A stretch of 64,000 bases of DNA from Curtobacterium flaccumfaciens. Lineage in GTDB: Bacteria; Actinomycetota; Actinomycetes; Actinomycetales; Microbacteriaceae. The notes under the pieces are model-generated. The model did not search any database, was not told the origin of the DNA, and saw only the letters and a program-made list of their open reading frames with translations. The stretch spans positions 62,001 to 126,000 of the forward strand of contig NZ_JABMCF010000032.1 of the NCBI RefSeq assembly GCF_013359815.1, in the 5' to 3' direction. The position numbers and the translations under genes were made by a program. This document shows, one piece after another, positions 32,104 through 40,913 of the stretch (positions are counted from its first letter, which is position 1; the number at the start of each line of letters is the position of its first letter).

Positions 32104-33327
32104 TCAGGCCTCGAGCGCGCCGAGCGCCTCGCGCGCCACGACGACGACGGTCAGGTCGTCGCCCGGGTCGTGCTCGGCAACGCGTGCGCGCACCCGCTGC
32201 AGGAACGTCTCGACGTCCGGGGACTCCCGGTACAGGGACCCGAGTTCCGACAGCGACGCGAGCGTGGAGTCCCAGAGCTCGAGCGCGCCGTCGGTCACGA
32301 CGATGAGCACGTCACCGGGACGGAGCACGAGCGACCCGGCCGCGCGGGGCATCCCGGCGGGGTGCAGCCCGATCGGCAGGTCCGACGACCGCAGGATCCG
32401 CTCGGCACCGTCGTCACGGAGCTGCAGCACGAGCCCGTGGCCGGCGTCGGCGAAGTCGAGTCGCCCGGTGGACGGGGTCAGCCGGCCGTGGAACATCGTC
32501 GCGAAGGACTCGGCACGGCTGAGTTCGGGGGCGACCTGCGCCTCGAGTTCGGCGACGGCGGTGCCCGGGTCCTGGTCGCCGCGGGCGAGCAGGCCTCCGC
32601 GGATGTTCGCGGCGAGGAGCCCGGCGGACATCCCCTTGCCCATGACGTCGGACACGGTCAGGTGGATCGAGTCCTCGCCGGAGCGGTGCCAGTCGTGGAA
32701 GTCACCGGAGACGAGTCCGTGCGGGATCGACATCCCCGTGATCCGGTACCCGGGCACCTGCACCTCGGTCGGCTGCAGGCCGTTGAGCACGGTGCGCAGG
32801 CGGTCCTCGTCGGCTCCGGCGAGCAGTTCGCGCTCCGCCCAGATACCGAGTTCCTGCAGCAGTTCGAGTTCGTCGGCGTCGAGGGTGCGCGGCTCGGGGT
32901 CGATCAGGCAGAGGGTGCCGACCTTCAGGTCGTCGTCGCCGGCACGGAGCCCGACACCGGCGTAGAACCGGACGTTGGGGTCGCCGAGCACCATCGGCAG
33001 GTCCGCGTACCGGGCGTCCTCGCGGGCATCCGGGACGACCACGGGGCCCTGCTCGCCCAGGGTCCGTCCGCAGAAGGTGTCCTGCAGCGGGATGACCGGC
33101 CCGAAGGCGGCGTCACTCTGCTGCGACTTGATCGTCAGCGTGGTCTCGCCGGCCAGGTTGAGGAACGAGCCGGAGACCCCGAGGGCCTCGCGCGCGATGC
33201 GGGTGATCCGTTCGAACCGTTCCTCGACGCCACCGTCGACCACGTCGAGTGCCGCGATCAGGGCCGCTCGCCGAACGGCCTGGGCCCCGGTCGGCGCGGG
33301 CACGGACATCGCGGTTTCCGGCTGCAT
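32104..33327 (-). CDS. SpoIIE/RsbU-type PP2C phosphatase with GAF domain
   Basis: Serine phosphatase of 407 residues. Residues about 20-165 are a GAF-like sensor (SFLNLAGETTLTIKSQQSDAAFG, DTFCGRTL, FYAGVGLRA, VGTLCLID). From about 185 the SpoIIE domain shows GYRITGMSIPHGLVSGDFHDW, LTVSDVMGKGMSAGLLAANIRGG, LDFADAGHGLVLQL, LVLRPGDVLIVVTDGALEL and DPGDDLTVVVV. Such enzymes usually dephosphorylate an anti-sigma-factor antagonist; none is adjacent. ATG 33327 is 6 nt after TACCGT (minus strand), with GGGAG in between. Confidence 0.9.
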   Translation of the reverse strand: MQPETAMSVPAPTGAQAVRRAALIAALDVVDGGVEERFERITRIAREALGVSGSFLNLAGETTLTIKSQQSDAAFGPVIPLQDTFCGRTLGEQGPVVVPDAREDARYADLPMVLGDPNVRFYAGVGLRAGDDDLKVGTLCLIDPEPRTLDADELELLQELGIWAERELLAGADEDRLRTVLNGLQPTEVQVPGYRITGMSIPHGLVSGDFHDWHRSGEDSIHLTVSDVMGKGMSAGLLAANIRGGLLARGDQDPGTAVAELEAQVAPELSRAESFATMFHGRLTPSTGRLDFADAGHGLVLQLRDDGAERILRSSDLPIGLHPAGMPRAAGSLVLRPGDVLIVVTDGALELWDSTLASLSELGSLYRESPDVETFLQRVRARVAEHDPGDDLTVVVVAREALGALEA

Positions 33328-33415
33328 GCTCCCACGGTAACGCGCTGAACGGACAGGGCCTGGCCCCAGTCCGGAGGGCGCAGGTGGTCGGGCGCGGCGG
33401 CGTACCCTGGTCGTC

Positions 33416-33733
33416 GTGCTCCGAGTCGTCCCCGCAACCGTCCTCGGCGTGGCCGCGCTCCTGGCCCTCGCCGGCTGTGGCGCCCACGACTCCACCGGCC
33501 AGGTGTCGGTCACGGTGTCGTCGAACGCCGCCGACCACCCCTACGAGGTCAAGGTGTTCGCCTCGACCGGCAAGCTCTCCGAGCACCAGCGGGTGTTCCC
33601 GGGCGGCACGGCCGACTTCGCGGGCGTCCCCCTCGGCAAGGTCACGGTCCGCGCTGGCGACCTCTGCCCGCAGACGACCAAGGTGTCCGACGGCACGGTC
33701 GCGACGGTGACCCTCACCACGACCGGCTGCTGA
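33416..33733 (+). CDS. Small lipoprotein, unknown function
   Basis: Protein of 105 residues. The signal VLRVVPATVLGVAALLALAGCGAHD has the lipobox LAGC, so it should be lipid-anchored outside the membrane. The mature 85 residues look like a single beta-sandwich (GQVSVTVSSNAADHPYEVKVFAS..GKVTVRAGDLC) with two further Cys. GTG 33416 is 7 nt after TACCCT (33403-33408): leaderless. No family recognised. Confidence 0.72.
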   Translation: MLRVVPATVLGVAALLALAGCGAHDSTGQVSVTVSSNAADHPYEVKVFASTGKLSEHQRVFPGGTADFAGVPLGKVTVRAGDLCPQTTKVSDGTVATVTLTTTGC

Positions 33734-33755
33734 CACCGTCCGCTGACCCCACCCG

Positions 33756-35375
33756 TCACCCCGTAGACGGGCTGCCGACCCCCTCCGCGACCAGGTGCTC
33801 CACCCGCGGCTCGCCCGCGACCTCGCGCACCGCCTGCAGGGTCCGCGCGTCGTCCCCGGTCTGCCGGACCTCGTGCTGGTCGACGTGCTCCTGCCACGAC
33901 CCCACCCGGAACGCCTCGACCCAGGCGTCCGGCCCGGTCGCTGCGTCCCGGTAGAGGTTCCAGTCACGGGCACCGGTCCGCCGGCGGCTCCGCCCGAGCC
34001 GCTCGGCGCGCGCCCGGAACTCGTCGACCGCGTCCGCCGGGACCGTCCAGTGCAGCAGCACGAGGGTCTCCCCCGTCGCAGCGCCGTGGTCGTCCGCCAC
34101 GAACACCTCGTCCCCGAACGGCATCGGCGTCACGGCACGCTGCCGGTCGGTGAGCACCGGGAACCCGGACACGAGCAGCAGTGCGGCGCTGAGCGCGGTG
34201 AGGACTCCGGCCCCGGCGAGCACCCCCGTCACCCCGAGCGGCGTGGCGACCGCACCGGCGAGCGCCGCACCGATCGCGGTGCAGCCGAACAGCACGAGCT
34301 GGTAGGCGGCGAGCCCGCGGGTCCGGACCCAGGCGGGCAGGAACGCCTGCACGGTGCCGTTCAGCGTCGTCACCACGGCGATCCAGGCCACCCCGCCGAC
34401 CAGCAGCGCGACGAGGACGACCGCCAGCACGGGGACGAGCGCGACGACCGTGGTGCAGATGCCGAACACCACCGAGGCGACCCCGACCGTGCGGCCGATG
34501 CCGAGCCGCGCACGGACCGCCGGCATCAGGAACGCCCCACCGACGGACCCGATGCCGACGGCGGCGAGCAGCAGTCCGTACCCGCCGGAGGACAGCCCGA
34601 GCGAGCCGTCGGCGACGAGCGGCAGGAGTGCCCACAGCGCGTTCGCGGGCACCATGAAGACGGCGAGCTGCACGAGCAGCCGCCGGACGACCGCCGCGTG
34701 CAGGACGTACCGCAGCCCCGCGCGGGTCGCGTCGATGAACGGTTCGGCCCGCGTCTCGGGGCGCTGGTAGCCGCGCCAGGCGACGAGCACCACCAGGAAG
34801 AGCGCGAACGACAGCGCGTTGGCGGCGAACACGAACGGCACGCCGAGCTGCGCGATCACCACCCCGGCGAGCGCCGGTCCGATCGCCCGGGCGACGTTGA
34901 CGCCGACGGAGCTGAGCGCCGCGGCGTCGGTGATCGCGGCGCGCGGCACGATCTCGGGCACGAGCGCCTGGTACGCGGGCAGCTGGAGCGCCGAGGCGGT
35001 CCCGAGCAGGAACGTGACGGTGAGCAGGAGCGCCGGGGTCATGTCGCCGGTCGCGGTGAGCACGGTCATCACCACGCCGACGACCACCTGGAACGCCTGC
35101 ACGCCGATGAGCAGCCGCCGCCGGTCGACGAACTCGCCGATCACCCCGGCGGGGATCCCGACGAGCAGCACCGGCAGGCTCGACGCGGTCTGCACGAGGG
35201 CGACGACGACGGGTGCGGCGTGCTCGTCGACGAGCAGCCACTGCGCGCCGACGGTCTGCATCCAGCTGCCGATGTTGCTCACCAGCACCGCGATCCACAG
35301 GGCGCGGAAGACCGGGATCGCGAGCGGCGCCAGGGCGCCGCCGCGGGGTGTGGGGGTGGTGCGTTCCGTGGTCAC
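33756..35375 (-). CDS. MFS transporter (MFS_3/EntS-like) with C-terminal ABM-like domain
   Basis: Transporter of 539 residues with about 12 helices in the first 410. Start region FRALWIAVLVSNIGSWMQTVGAQWLL and GVGVNVARAIGPALAG-like elements fit the MFS_3 family that includes enterobactin exporter EntS. After residue 430 comes a soluble part ETLVLLHWTVPADAVDEFRARAERLG..DWNLYRDAATGPDAWVEAFRVGSWQEHVDQH resembling antibiotic-biosynthesis-monooxygenase domains, a fusion seen in this family. GTG 35375 has AGGAGG 6 nt upstream. It follows a hydrolase gene, but a strong hairpin lies between. Confidence 0.87.
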   Translation of the reverse strand: MTTERTTPTPRGGALAPLAIPVFRALWIAVLVSNIGSWMQTVGAQWLLVDEHAAPVVVALVQTASSLPVLLVGIPAGVIGEFVDRRRLLIGVQAFQVVVGVVMTVLTATGDMTPALLLTVTFLLGTASALQLPAYQALVPEIVPRAAITDAAALSSVGVNVARAIGPALAGVVIAQLGVPFVFAANALSFALFLVVLVAWRGYQRPETRAEPFIDATRAGLRYVLHAAVVRRLLVQLAVFMVPANALWALLPLVADGSLGLSSGGYGLLLAAVGIGSVGGAFLMPAVRARLGIGRTVGVASVVFGICTTVVALVPVLAVVLVALLVGGVAWIAVVTTLNGTVQAFLPAWVRTRGLAAYQLVLFGCTAIGAALAGAVATPLGVTGVLAGAGVLTALSAALLLVSGFPVLTDRQRAVTPMPFGDEVFVADDHGAATGETLVLLHWTVPADAVDEFRARAERLGRSRRRTGARDWNLYRDAATGPDAWVEAFRVGSWQEHVDQHEVRQTGDDARTLQAVREVAGEPRVEHLVAEGVGSPSTG

Positions 35376-35404
35376 GTCGCCTCCTGGGGTGGGACGGGGA
35401 CATC

Positions 35405-35445
35405 CTGGAGGCGCGGTGTGCGCCGGGCGCACGCCGCGCCTCCAG
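35405..35445. terminator. Hairpin between hydrolase and MFS genes
   Basis: CTGGAGGCGCGG pairs with CCGCGCCTCCAG, and the inner GTGCGCC pairs with GGCGCAC: an almost perfect 41-nt palindrome. It probably reduces read-through from the hydrolase gene into the MFS gene. Confidence 0.78.
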
Positions 35446-35456
35446 GGATGGTCGGG

Positions 35457-36188
35457 TCAGGCGGCGGCGTCGGTCGCGCTGGTCGCGGCGACGGCGCGCT
35501 CGATGACGTCGGCGACGTCCTTCGGGTGGGTCTGCATGACGAGGTGCGGGGCGGCGATCTCGGTCACGTCGGTGATGCCGGCGCGGGAGTAGCCGAAGCG
35601 CTCCACCTCGGGGTTGATGGTGTGGTCGTCGGACGAGACGATCGCCCACGCGGGGGTGGTCTTCCACGCGGCGGCGGAGGACGGTTCACCGAAGGCGGCG
35701 CCGGACAACGGGCGCTGCGAGACGGCGAGCACCTCGGCGACGCGCGGGTCGACCCCGGCGGCGAAGACCTGCGGGAACGCGTCGATCGCGACGGAGACGT
35801 CGGTGCCGTCCTCGGCGCCGGCGACCGGGTACGGCGTGTACACCAGGTTCGCGGCGAGGTCCGAGTCGGGGAACCCGCCCTGCAGCTGCCCGAGGCTCTC
35901 GCCGACCTCGAGCACGTAGCCGGAGACGTAGACGAGTCCGACGACGTTCTCGGCCTCGCCGGCGACGGTGATCACGGCCCCGCCGTACGAGTGACCGGCG
36001 AGGACGACCGGCCCGTCGACGTGCTCGGCGACGGCGCGGATCGAGGCGGCGTCCTCGGCGAGGCTCCGGTTGTAGACCGGCGGGACGAGGACGGTGTGGC
36101 CGCGGTCGAGCAGCTCGCGGGTGACGGGTGCCCAGCTGGCGGAGTCGGCGAACGCGCCGTGGACGAGGACGATGGTCGGTGCAGCCAT
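35457..36188 (-). CDS. Alpha/beta hydrolase (esterase/MenH-like)
   Basis: Cytoplasmic hydrolase of 243 residues. IVLVHGAFADSASWAPV (oxyanion loop), GPVVLAGHSYGGAVI (Ser nucleophile in GHSYGG), an Asp region IVSSDDHTINPE and His in APHLVMQTHPKDVAD are all present, so the triad is complete. AAGGAG lies 8 nt before ATG 36188. A TAGCGT box lies about 65 nt upstream. The substrate is unknown; related proteins act on small esters. Confidence 0.87.
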   Translation of the reverse strand: MAAPTIVLVHGAFADSASWAPVTRELLDRGHTVLVPPVYNRSLAEDAASIRAVAEHVDGPVVLAGHSYGGAVITVAGEAENVVGLVYVSGYVLEVGESLGQLQGGFPDSDLAANLVYTPYPVAGAEDGTDVSVAIDAFPQVFAAGVDPRVAEVLAVSQRPLSGAAFGEPSSAAAWKTTPAWAIVSSDDHTINPEVERFGYSRAGITDVTEIAAPHLVMQTHPKDVADVIERAVAATSATDAAA

Positions 36189-36470
36189 GCGCGGGTCTCC
36201 TTCGTGACGAACGTCTGGGGTGGCGCGGGGACCGGGGGTCCCGGCGTCGTCACGCTAGGGCTGGGGGTGCTGCGTCGTCGTGTCCCTGTCGTTGCCCGTC
36301 ACCCCCGACGACAGCGCGTGCCGGCGGCCCCGGGTGCTGCGCACGGTGCCCTCGGACGGCCGGACACACCGTGCCGGGGTCCCCCTGCAGGGCGGGAGCT
36401 CCGCGACGGGGTCCCCGCGGGGGCCCCCTTCTCCCCCCTGCTCCACGGCGCGGCCGGTTAGCGTGATCGC

Positions 36471-37010
36471 ATGGAACACGAGGACGGCACGACGACGACG
36501 TCGGCCCAGGACTTCGTGGACGCGCTCGCCGAACCGGTCGTGGTCTTCGACCGCCACCTGGACGTCGTGGCGGCGAACCGGCTCGCCGGTGCCCTGTCCG
36601 CGTCCCTCACCGTCGGCACGAACCTGGCGCGGTTCACCTTCCTGAACCCCTGGGTCGAGGACTCGGTGGACGGCTGGGAGGCCGAGGCGCACCGCACCGC
36701 CGCGATGCTCCGGGACTCGCTGGACGAGCACGACGCCGACGACCGGTTCCAGGAACTCCTGGGCGAGCTGATGGCCCGGAGCACGACGTTCGCGACCGAG
36801 TGGGCCGGCGGAGCGGTCCGGCCGACCCGCCGCGGGGAGTCGGCGTTCGAGAACCCGCTGGTGGGCCGGATCGACCTGCGGTGGGAGCAACTGCGTCGAC
36901 TGGAGGACCCCGAGCACGTGCTCGTGGTGTGGACGGCGGCGGACGACGAGTCCGCCGCTCGGCTCACGACGCTCCGGGGGCTGCTCGACGAGGGCGCGAC
37001 GACCGCCTGA
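36471..37010 (+). CDS. Stand-alone MmyB-like ligand-binding domain protein (no HTH)
   Basis: Protein of 179 residues. From residue 13 it aligns with the MmyB-type PAS-like domain: DALAEPVVVFDRHLDVVAANRLAGAL, TNLARFTFLNPWVED, AAMLRDSL, RFQELLGELMARSTTFATEWAGG and GRIDLRWEQLRRLEDPEHVLVVWTA. Such domains normally follow an XRE helix-turn-helix, which is absent here. ATG 36471 is 6 nt after TAGCGT, so no N-terminal HTH is encoded. It converges with a full XRE-MmyB regulator and may act as a sensor or as a partner forming mixed dimers (inference). Confidence 0.72.
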   Translation: MEHEDGTTTTSAQDFVDALAEPVVVFDRHLDVVAANRLAGALSASLTVGTNLARFTFLNPWVEDSVDGWEAEAHRTAAMLRDSLDEHDADDRFQELLGELMARSTTFATEWAGGAVRPTRRGESAFENPLVGRIDLRWEQLRRLEDPEHVLVVWTAADDESAARLTTLRGLLDEGATTA

Positions 37011-37061
37011 CCGGCGAGCGCGGCCACCACGGCAACCGCGGCGAGCGCGGCGATCGCCTGG

Positions 37062-37919
37062 CTAGCCCACCGCGGTCTCGCCCGCGACCGGTTCCCGGCG
37101 CGCGGTGCCCTGCTGCACCTGCGCGGCGAGGTACGCGACGGCCGCGGCCGCGGGGGTGCCGGGGTCGGCCCAGAAGGTGACGAGCACGTGGGAGCTGCCC
37201 GGGATCGCGAGGTTCTGCCAGCGGAACTCGACCCACCCGATCGGGTCGATCCAGTGCCGCGAGACCCCGGTGCGCTGCACGGCGACGTCGTGCCGCGCCC
37301 AGATGCGGGTGAAGTCCGGGTCCTGCAGGGTCAGGGTGCCGACGATCTCCTGCAGCCGGGGGTCCTCGGGTTCGGCGTGCAGCCGGAGTGCGGCGACGAC
37401 CCGGTGCGCGGTGCGGTCCCAGTCGGCCGCGTGCTGCCGGGACGCCTCGGAGAACATCTGCAGGACGAGGTTCGCGCCCGGCTCCATGTAGCCGGGGCCG
37501 AGGGCGCTCGCCAGGGCGTTGGACAGGATGATGTCCTGGTTGCGGTCCATCACGAACGCCGGGGTGTGCGACCACTGCGCCAGGAGCGACCGGACCGAGT
37601 CGTCGAGCCCCGGCGGCACGACACCCTCGGGGCGGCGGCGTTCGGCATGTGCGAGGCGGCGCAGGTAGTCGACGGCCTCGTGGTCGAGCCGCAGGGCCCG
37701 GCCGAGCGCCACGAGGACCTGGTCGGACGGCTGGTGGTCGCGGCCGCGTTCGAGCCGCAGGTAGTACTCGGGGCTGATGCCCGCGAGCCGCGCGACCTCT
37801 TCGCGGCGCAGGCCGTCCACTCGTCGTCCGGGCTCGCGGGTGAGGCCGACGTCCTCGGGCTGGACGAGTGCCCGACGGGCGCGGAGGTACTGCCCCAGTT
37901 CGGACCGTCGCGCATCCAC
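37062..37919 (-). CDS. XRE-family regulator with MmyB-like ligand domain
   Basis: Regulator of 285 residues. Residues 8-75 are the helix-turn-helix (LGQYLRARRALV, RRVDGLRREEVARLAGISPEYYLRLERGRDHQPSDQVLVALGRAL), and 105-265 the MmyB domain (TPAFVMDRNQDIILSNALASALG, SRHWIDPIGWVEFRWQNLAIPGSSHVLVTFWAD). Family members often control a nearby SDR or hydrolase gene. GTG 37919 is 6 nt after TATCCT (minus strand, 37926-37931), leaderless type. A perfect palindrome at 37953-37968 is a likely operator. Confidence 0.9.
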   Translation of the reverse strand: MDARRSELGQYLRARRALVQPEDVGLTREPGRRVDGLRREEVARLAGISPEYYLRLERGRDHQPSDQVLVALGRALRLDHEAVDYLRRLAHAERRRPEGVVPPGLDDSVRSLLAQWSHTPAFVMDRNQDIILSNALASALGPGYMEPGANLVLQMFSEASRQHAADWDRTAHRVVAALRLHAEPEDPRLQEIVGTLTLQDPDFTRIWARHDVAVQRTGVSRHWIDPIGWVEFRWQNLAIPGSSHVLVTFWADPGTPAAAAVAYLAAQVQQGTARREPVAGETAVG

Positions 37920-37952
37920 GCGAGCAGGATAGCCGGAATCCGCAAAGAACGC

Positions 37953-37968
37953 GAGAACTACCGTTCTC
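37953..37968. promoter_or_regulatory. GAGAAC-N4-GTTCTC palindrome upstream of the XRE gene
   Basis: Perfect 6-bp arms around TACC, 34-49 nt before the XRE start, close to the -35 position. A further AAGAAC lies at 37945-37950. It overlaps the last codons of the AraC gene. Confidence 0.55.
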
Positions 37969-38776
37969 CGGGTGTGCCGCTCCGCGCGATGGTCTCGTGC
38001 GGCTGCTCCCCGAACCGTTCCCGGTAGTGCGCCGCGAACCGCCCGAGGTGGGTGAACCGCCACCGCCGCGCGACCTCGCTGACGAGCAGCGCGCGGGAAC
38101 CCGGCCGCCCCAGCTCCAGGTGCACCCGGTCGAGCCGGACCTCGCGCAGGTACTGCATGGGCGTGACGCCGAGTCGACGGCGGAACAGGTCCTGCAGGCC
38201 GCGTTCGCTCAGGTCGCAGGCCGCTGCGACGTCGGCCACCGTCAGCACCCGGTCGGCGTGGTCGTGCACGAAGCCGATCGCGCGCCGCATCCGGTCCGCG
38301 ACGTCCGATCGCGACCGGGCGAAGGTCGACAGGACGACGGTCGCGATCCGCCGGTTCAGGGCCGCACGATCGGCGGCGGGCAGGGCCGGGTCGAGGATGC
38401 GCCCGGAGGCTTCGCGCAGCAGTGCCCGCAACGGTTCGAGTGCGGGATCGGCCGCGTCCGGCTGCCCGAACACCGAGGACTCCCCCGTGTCGCCGAGCAG
38501 CGACGGCGACAGGTGCAGGAGCGTCGTGGCGGTCGCGTCGGTCTCGAACCCGTACGCGACGGACGCCGAGAGCATCATCGGCCGCTCGGCACCGACCTCC
38601 CAGTGCTCGCCGTCGTCGGCGGTCAGGCTGGCCCGGCCGTCGGCGAGCCAGAACACGACGTGGTCGGGGCGCGGACCGATGGTCCCCGACCGTTTGCCCG
38701 GTGTCGCGATCCGGTGGATCGACAGGTCGTCGTCCCCGCCGGTCTCGTAGCGGAAGCCCTCGTCGTCCGCGGTCAC
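37958..38776 (-). CDS. AraC family transcriptional regulator
   Basis: Regulator of 272 residues. The C-terminal about 100 residues are an AraC double helix-turn-helix: VLTVADVAAACDLSERGLQDLFRRRLGVTPMQYLREVRLDRVHLEL and VSEVARRWRFTHLGRFAAHYRERFGEQPHETI. The N-terminal part has a cupin-like look (DHVVFWLADGRASLTADDGEHW) and may bind a ligand. The start GTG 38776 overlaps the lepB stop (GTGA), implying translational coupling with signal peptidase. Confidence 0.86.
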   Translation of the reverse strand: MTADDEGFRYETGGDDDLSIHRIATPGKRSGTIGPRPDHVVFWLADGRASLTADDGEHWEVGAERPMMLSASVAYGFETDATATTLLHLSPSLLGDTGESSVFGQPDAADPALEPLRALLREASGRILDPALPAADRAALNRRIATVVLSTFARSRSDVADRMRRAIGFVHDHADRVLTVADVAAACDLSERGLQDLFRRRLGVTPMQYLREVRLDRVHLELGRPGSRALLVSEVARRWRFTHLGRFAAHYRERFGEQPHETIARSGTPGER

Positions 38777-39420
38777 GGCCTCGGGACCCGGTCCCACTCG
38801 TCGCCGTACCGGGACAGCACCGACCACCGCGAGATCGGCCACGTGGTCACGAAGGCCCGCCCCACGACGTCGTCGACCGGCACGGTGCCGTGCACGCGCG
38901 AGTCGGCGGAGTCGTACCGGTTGTCGCCCATCACCCAGATGCGCCCCTTCGGCACGGTGATCTCGAAGTCCTTCCCGGCGACACGGTCCGACCCGCGTTC
39001 GAGCACGACGTAGGGCTCGTCCACCGCGTGCCCGTTCACCGACAGGCGGCCCCAGGCGTCGCAGCACGACACCGTGTCGCCCGGCAGGCCGATGACCCGC
39101 TTGATCAGGTCGTCGCCCTGGCCCATGCTGAGCCAGCCGCCCGGGTCCTGGAACACCACGACGTCACCGCGCTGCAGCGGGACGACCCCGGGCACGAGCT
39201 CGTTGACGAGCACCCGGTCCCCGATGAGCAGTGTGTTCTGCATCGAGGCCGAGGGGATGTAGAAGGAACGGACCAGGTACGCCTTCACCAGGAAGGACGC
39301 CAACAGCGCCACGACCACGATGATGACGAGGTCACGCAGGAACCGCAGCCCGCCGCGCTTCGGCTCGTCCTCGGCCGCTGGCTCCGAGTGGGGTCCGGCG
39401 TGTGCGTGCGTGTCACTCAA
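38773..39420 (-). CDS. lepB: Signal peptidase I
   Basis: Membrane serine protease of 215 residues that removes Sec signal peptides. One N-terminal helix (FLRDLVIIVVVALLASFLVKAYLV) is followed by SFYIPSASMQNTLLIGDRVLVN with the catalytic Ser, and GDDLIKRVIGLPGDTVSCCD with the catalytic Lys, then GDNRYDSADSRVHGTVP. The best start is TTG 39420, which overlaps the upstream stop as TTGA; no ATG or GTG gives the full helix. It is the middle gene of a three-gene operon. Confidence 0.92.
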   Translation of the reverse strand: MSDTHAHAGPHSEPAAEDEPKRGGLRFLRDLVIIVVVALLASFLVKAYLVRSFYIPSASMQNTLLIGDRVLVNELVPGVVPLQRGDVVVFQDPGGWLSMGQGDDLIKRVIGLPGDTVSCCDAWGRLSVNGHAVDEPYVVLERGSDRVAGKDFEITVPKGRIWVMGDNRYDSADSRVHGTVPVDDVVGRAFVTTWPISRWSVLSRYGDEWDRVPRP

Positions 39421-39992
39421 TGCGTCAGCACCACCTTGACGAGACCGATCACGAACGCCACCGCGGCCAGCACGATGCCGCCCCACAGCCCGAGGAACGT
39501 GGGCTGCTTCCCGCTGAACCGCTGCATGAACACGCCCACCAGCCCGATGCGCACGACCAGGATCACCGTCGCCGCGATCTGTGCCCACTCCGCCGGCAGC
39601 CACCCGATCCAGGCAGCCGCGTAGAGGACCGCCGGGATCAGCCCGGAGGTCGCGATCGGGTTGGCGTTCCGGACGATCGTCGCGACCGAGTCGCGGCGCG
39701 CAGCGCGGTCCGCAGCGGACTCCTCGCCGTCGTCGCCGAGTCCGTGCGCGACCAGGTGCGCGAGCACGTGCGCCAGGTACGTCAGCACCGCGGTCGCCAG
39801 GACGGTCGCCACCGCGGCGCCGTGGTGGATCTGCTCCGGGTTCACCGCGATCGCGACGGCGAGCACCGTGATGTTGCCGTAGATGTACGACGACATCCGG
39901 TCGCGGACGTGCTCGAGCGGCAGGTCGCGGGGGTCCGGGCGACCGCCGCGGGGTCCGCGCCCCGGTCGGGAGGGCCGTCGTGTGCGTGGCAT
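39417..39992 (-). CDS. Integral membrane protein, unknown function
   Basis: Protein of 191 residues with a basic Pro/Arg-rich N-terminus and about five hydrophobic segments (YIYGNITVLAVAIAV, VATVLATAVLTYLAHVLAHLVAHG, LIPAVLYAAAWIGWLP, AATVILVVRIGLVGVFM, WGGIVLAAVAFVIGLVKVVL). Two His in HVLAHLVAH lie on one helix. Family not recognised. It is translationally coupled to lepB by a 4-nt TTGA overlap, so a role in protein export or the envelope is possible. Confidence 0.72.
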   Translation of the reverse strand: MPRTRRPSRPGRGPRGGRPDPRDLPLEHVRDRMSSYIYGNITVLAVAIAVNPEQIHHGAAVATVLATAVLTYLAHVLAHLVAHGLGDDGEESAADRAARRDSVATIVRNANPIATSGLIPAVLYAAAWIGWLPAEWAQIAATVILVVRIGLVGVFMQRFSGKQPTFLGLWGGIVLAAVAFVIGLVKVVLTH

Positions 39993-40119
39993 CCGTCCAT
40001 CTTGGCCCCCGCGGTCGGCCGTCCGCCGACAGGACACCGGGTGCGATGGTCACACGGGTGGCCGGTTCCGGCAGACTGGGTGCCGATCGGTGCGACGGAG
40101 CGCCGGACAGGAGGCACGC

Positions 40120-40905
40120 ATGACGTCCGCACGACCCCTCGCCCTGGTGACCGGGGTGGGCCGCAGAGCCGGCATCGGCGCAGCGCTCGCCACCCGCCTG
40201 GCGACCGACGGCTGGGACCTCGCCATCTCGTGGTGGGGACCCTACGACGACCGCGTGAGCGGCGGGGCGGACCCGGACGGGGTCGAGTCGGTGGTGCAGG
40301 AGTGCGAGGCGGCGGGAGCACGCGTGACGCGCCTCCCGGTCGACCTGGAGGACCCGGAACAGGCGGCCGCGCTCGTCGGCCGCGCCGAGACGGAAGCCGG
40401 CGCGCCGGTCACCGCCCTCGTCATGTCGCACTGCGAGTCCGTCGACTCCGACTTCCGCACCACGACCGTCGAGTCGTGGGACCGCCACTTCGCCGTGAAC
40501 GCCCGCGCACCGTTCCTGCTCGTGCAGGCCTACGCGGCCGGGCTCGAGCGCGCCGGTGACGCCGCACCGCGCGACCGACGCCGGATCGTCGCCCTGACGA
40601 GCGACCACATCGCGTACAACCTGCCGTACGGGGCGTCGAAGGGCGCGCTCGACCGGATCGTGTTCGGCGCCGCGAAGGAGCTCGGCAGCCTCGGCGTCAG
40701 CGCCAACGTGGTGAACCCGGGCCCGAACGACACCGGCTGGATGTCCGACGAGGTCAAGGGCTGGGCCGTCGAGGGCACCCCGCTCGGCCGGCTCGGACGC
40801 CCGACGGACACCGCCGCGCTCGTCGGGTTCCTGTGCTCGGAGCAGGGCGCCTGGGTGAACGGGCAGCTGCTGAAGTCGGACGGCGGGATCTCGAACAGCG
40901 CCTGA
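40120..40905 (+). CDS. Short-chain dehydrogenase/reductase (SDR)
   Basis: NAD(P)-dependent oxidoreductase of 261 residues. Cofactor motif TGVGRRAGIGAALA at about residue 11, catalytic Ser in ALTSDHIAYN and YGASK (YxxxK), then VNPGPNDTGWMS. The ending WVNGQLLKSDGGISNS is typical of FabG-like classical SDRs. AGGAGG lies 8 nt before ATG 40120. The substrate is unknown. The glyoxalase-like gene starts 68 nt downstream under its own operator. Confidence 0.9.
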   Translation: MTSARPLALVTGVGRRAGIGAALATRLATDGWDLAISWWGPYDDRVSGGADPDGVESVVQECEAAGARVTRLPVDLEDPEQAAALVGRAETEAGAPVTALVMSHCESVDSDFRTTTVESWDRHFAVNARAPFLLVQAYAAGLERAGDAAPRDRRRIVALTSDHIAYNLPYGASKGALDRIVFGAAKELGSLGVSANVVNPGPNDTGWMSDEVKGWAVEGTPLGRLGRPTDTAALVGFLCSEQGAWVNGQLLKSDGGISNSA

Positions 40906-40913
40906 TGCACTCA

